Shown here one piece after another: positions 63,431 to 64,000 of a stretch of 64,000 nt of DNA. This DNA comes from Doryteuthis pealeii. Taxonomy: Eukaryota > Mollusca > Cephalopoda > Myopsida > Loliginidae. The notes beneath the pieces were generated by a model, which worked only from the letters and a program-made list of their open reading frames with translations, did no database searches and had not been told where the DNA came from. Both the position numbers and the translations under genes were made by a program. How positions within the stretch are numbered: the first letter of the stretch is position 1; the number at the start of each line of letters is the position of its first letter. The stretch covers positions 80,234,376-80,298,375 of the forward strand of contig CM042160.1 of assembly GCA_023376005.1 (NCBI GenBank), in the 5' to 3' direction.

Positions 63431-64000
63431 TTTAACTTATTGACCTCAACAACCCAGCACTGCAACAAAAACAACAACAACAACTACAAGAGTTTTCCTC
63501 AAAAACCAAAGTGGATATTATTTCCGTTAGATCCATCCATTAATAAGAATGACGACAATTTGTAATTCAAACATTATTTTCAAATTTTTAAAAATAAAAA
63601 CCGAAATATGTTATGTCATTATTTTTAGCTCAATATTTTCTTTGATCAATAAATACGATTTTGATATCTGCTAAACAAAAGTATTTATTTTACATTTTAT
63701 AAATTTTTAAAAATCCCTGAAAAAAAAATAAACAAGTAGACAATAGGAACTTTTAATATAAAATTCTTTAGAAAATAATCTAACAATTTAGGAAAAAAAA
63801 AAAGAAAAACAAAGATACATATTTTTTCTTATTTACGAGATTTAAGTTTCAATGTTTAAGATGCCCTATTACCAAAACCGAATTAGTTGCGATTTAGTTT
63901 TCTTTACATATGTTCCGTCGTTAAATTATCTTTCCAAAAATGTAAAAATTATTTATATAAAAAAATTAAAAAAACTTTGTACAGGGAATCAATGCGCGAA
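63431..64000. other. A+T-rich end of window
   Basis: A (CAA)n-like stretch at 63461-63485 and A-runs. No gene recognised. Confidence 0.5.

Overview
This window is eukaryotic nuclear DNA. It is strongly A+T-rich, full of homopolymer and microsatellite tracts, has very few long open reading frames, and is dominated by transposable-element debris. The elements present are Ty3/gypsy, Penelope with a GIY-YIG domain, a CR1/jockey-like LINE, an hAT-like MITE, a possible 5S/tRNA-derived SINE and minisatellite-filled inverted-repeat elements. Together with an XK-related exon and a divergent single-exon DEAH-type helicase, they suggest an invertebrate metazoan, most plausibly a lophotrochozoan such as a mollusc. 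That placement is inference from element types and gene style. No marker sequence fixes it.

Layout. 0-14 kb: repeats only. These are an hAT-like MITE (766-957), a 240-bp inverted repeat pair around 1.3 kb, a 5S-rRNA-like unit fused to a tRNA-like unit (3150-3334), a 1.8-kb inverted-repeat element stuffed with a minisatellite (4317-6110) with a short sibling (10001-10568), and several local duplications. 14.2-14.6 kb (minus): first coding exon of an XK-related membrane protein. 12.9-24 kb: an A+T-rich dispersed repeat family in several orientations, interrupted by a nested palindrome with a (TATC)n core (17873-19743), a 35-bp-stem cruciform (19836-19915) and a 1.1-kb probable solo LTR with a 6-bp target duplication (21073-22172). 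25.2-26.5 kb: LTR-element relic. 26.9-28.4 kb: Penelope relic.

28.5-32.2 kb (minus): the only large gene-like ORF, a divergent DEAH/RHA-type helicase. Its N-terminus is made of two tandem peptide-repeat arrays, and a one-base deletion tied to a 293-bp tandem duplication breaks the frame. 34.1-38.6 kb (minus): a nearly complete young Ty3/gypsy element (LTRs 475/466 bp, 5-bp target duplication) with gag, protease, RT, RNase H, integrase and a cysteine-rich tail. It is inactivated by two frame changes and one stop. It inserted into a tandem array of octamer/AP-1-like motifs that leads to a TATA box.

39.8-43.4 kb: gag and RT relics and a 5'-truncated LINE. 43.5-64 kb: foldback and inverted-repeat elements, dispersed repeat pairs, a fragment of a gene family of unknown function (49040-49391), satellites (including a 201-bp tandem repeat that keeps an open frame, 58317-59310), a second, deleted copy of the gypsy family (59671-60016) and a tRNA-derived SINE. 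No rRNA operon, CRISPR, intact cellular multi-exon gene or prokaryotic operon structure is seen. The genes do not form a pathway. The window reads as an intergenic or intronic transposon graveyard holding two host-gene pieces (the XK-related exon and the helicase).
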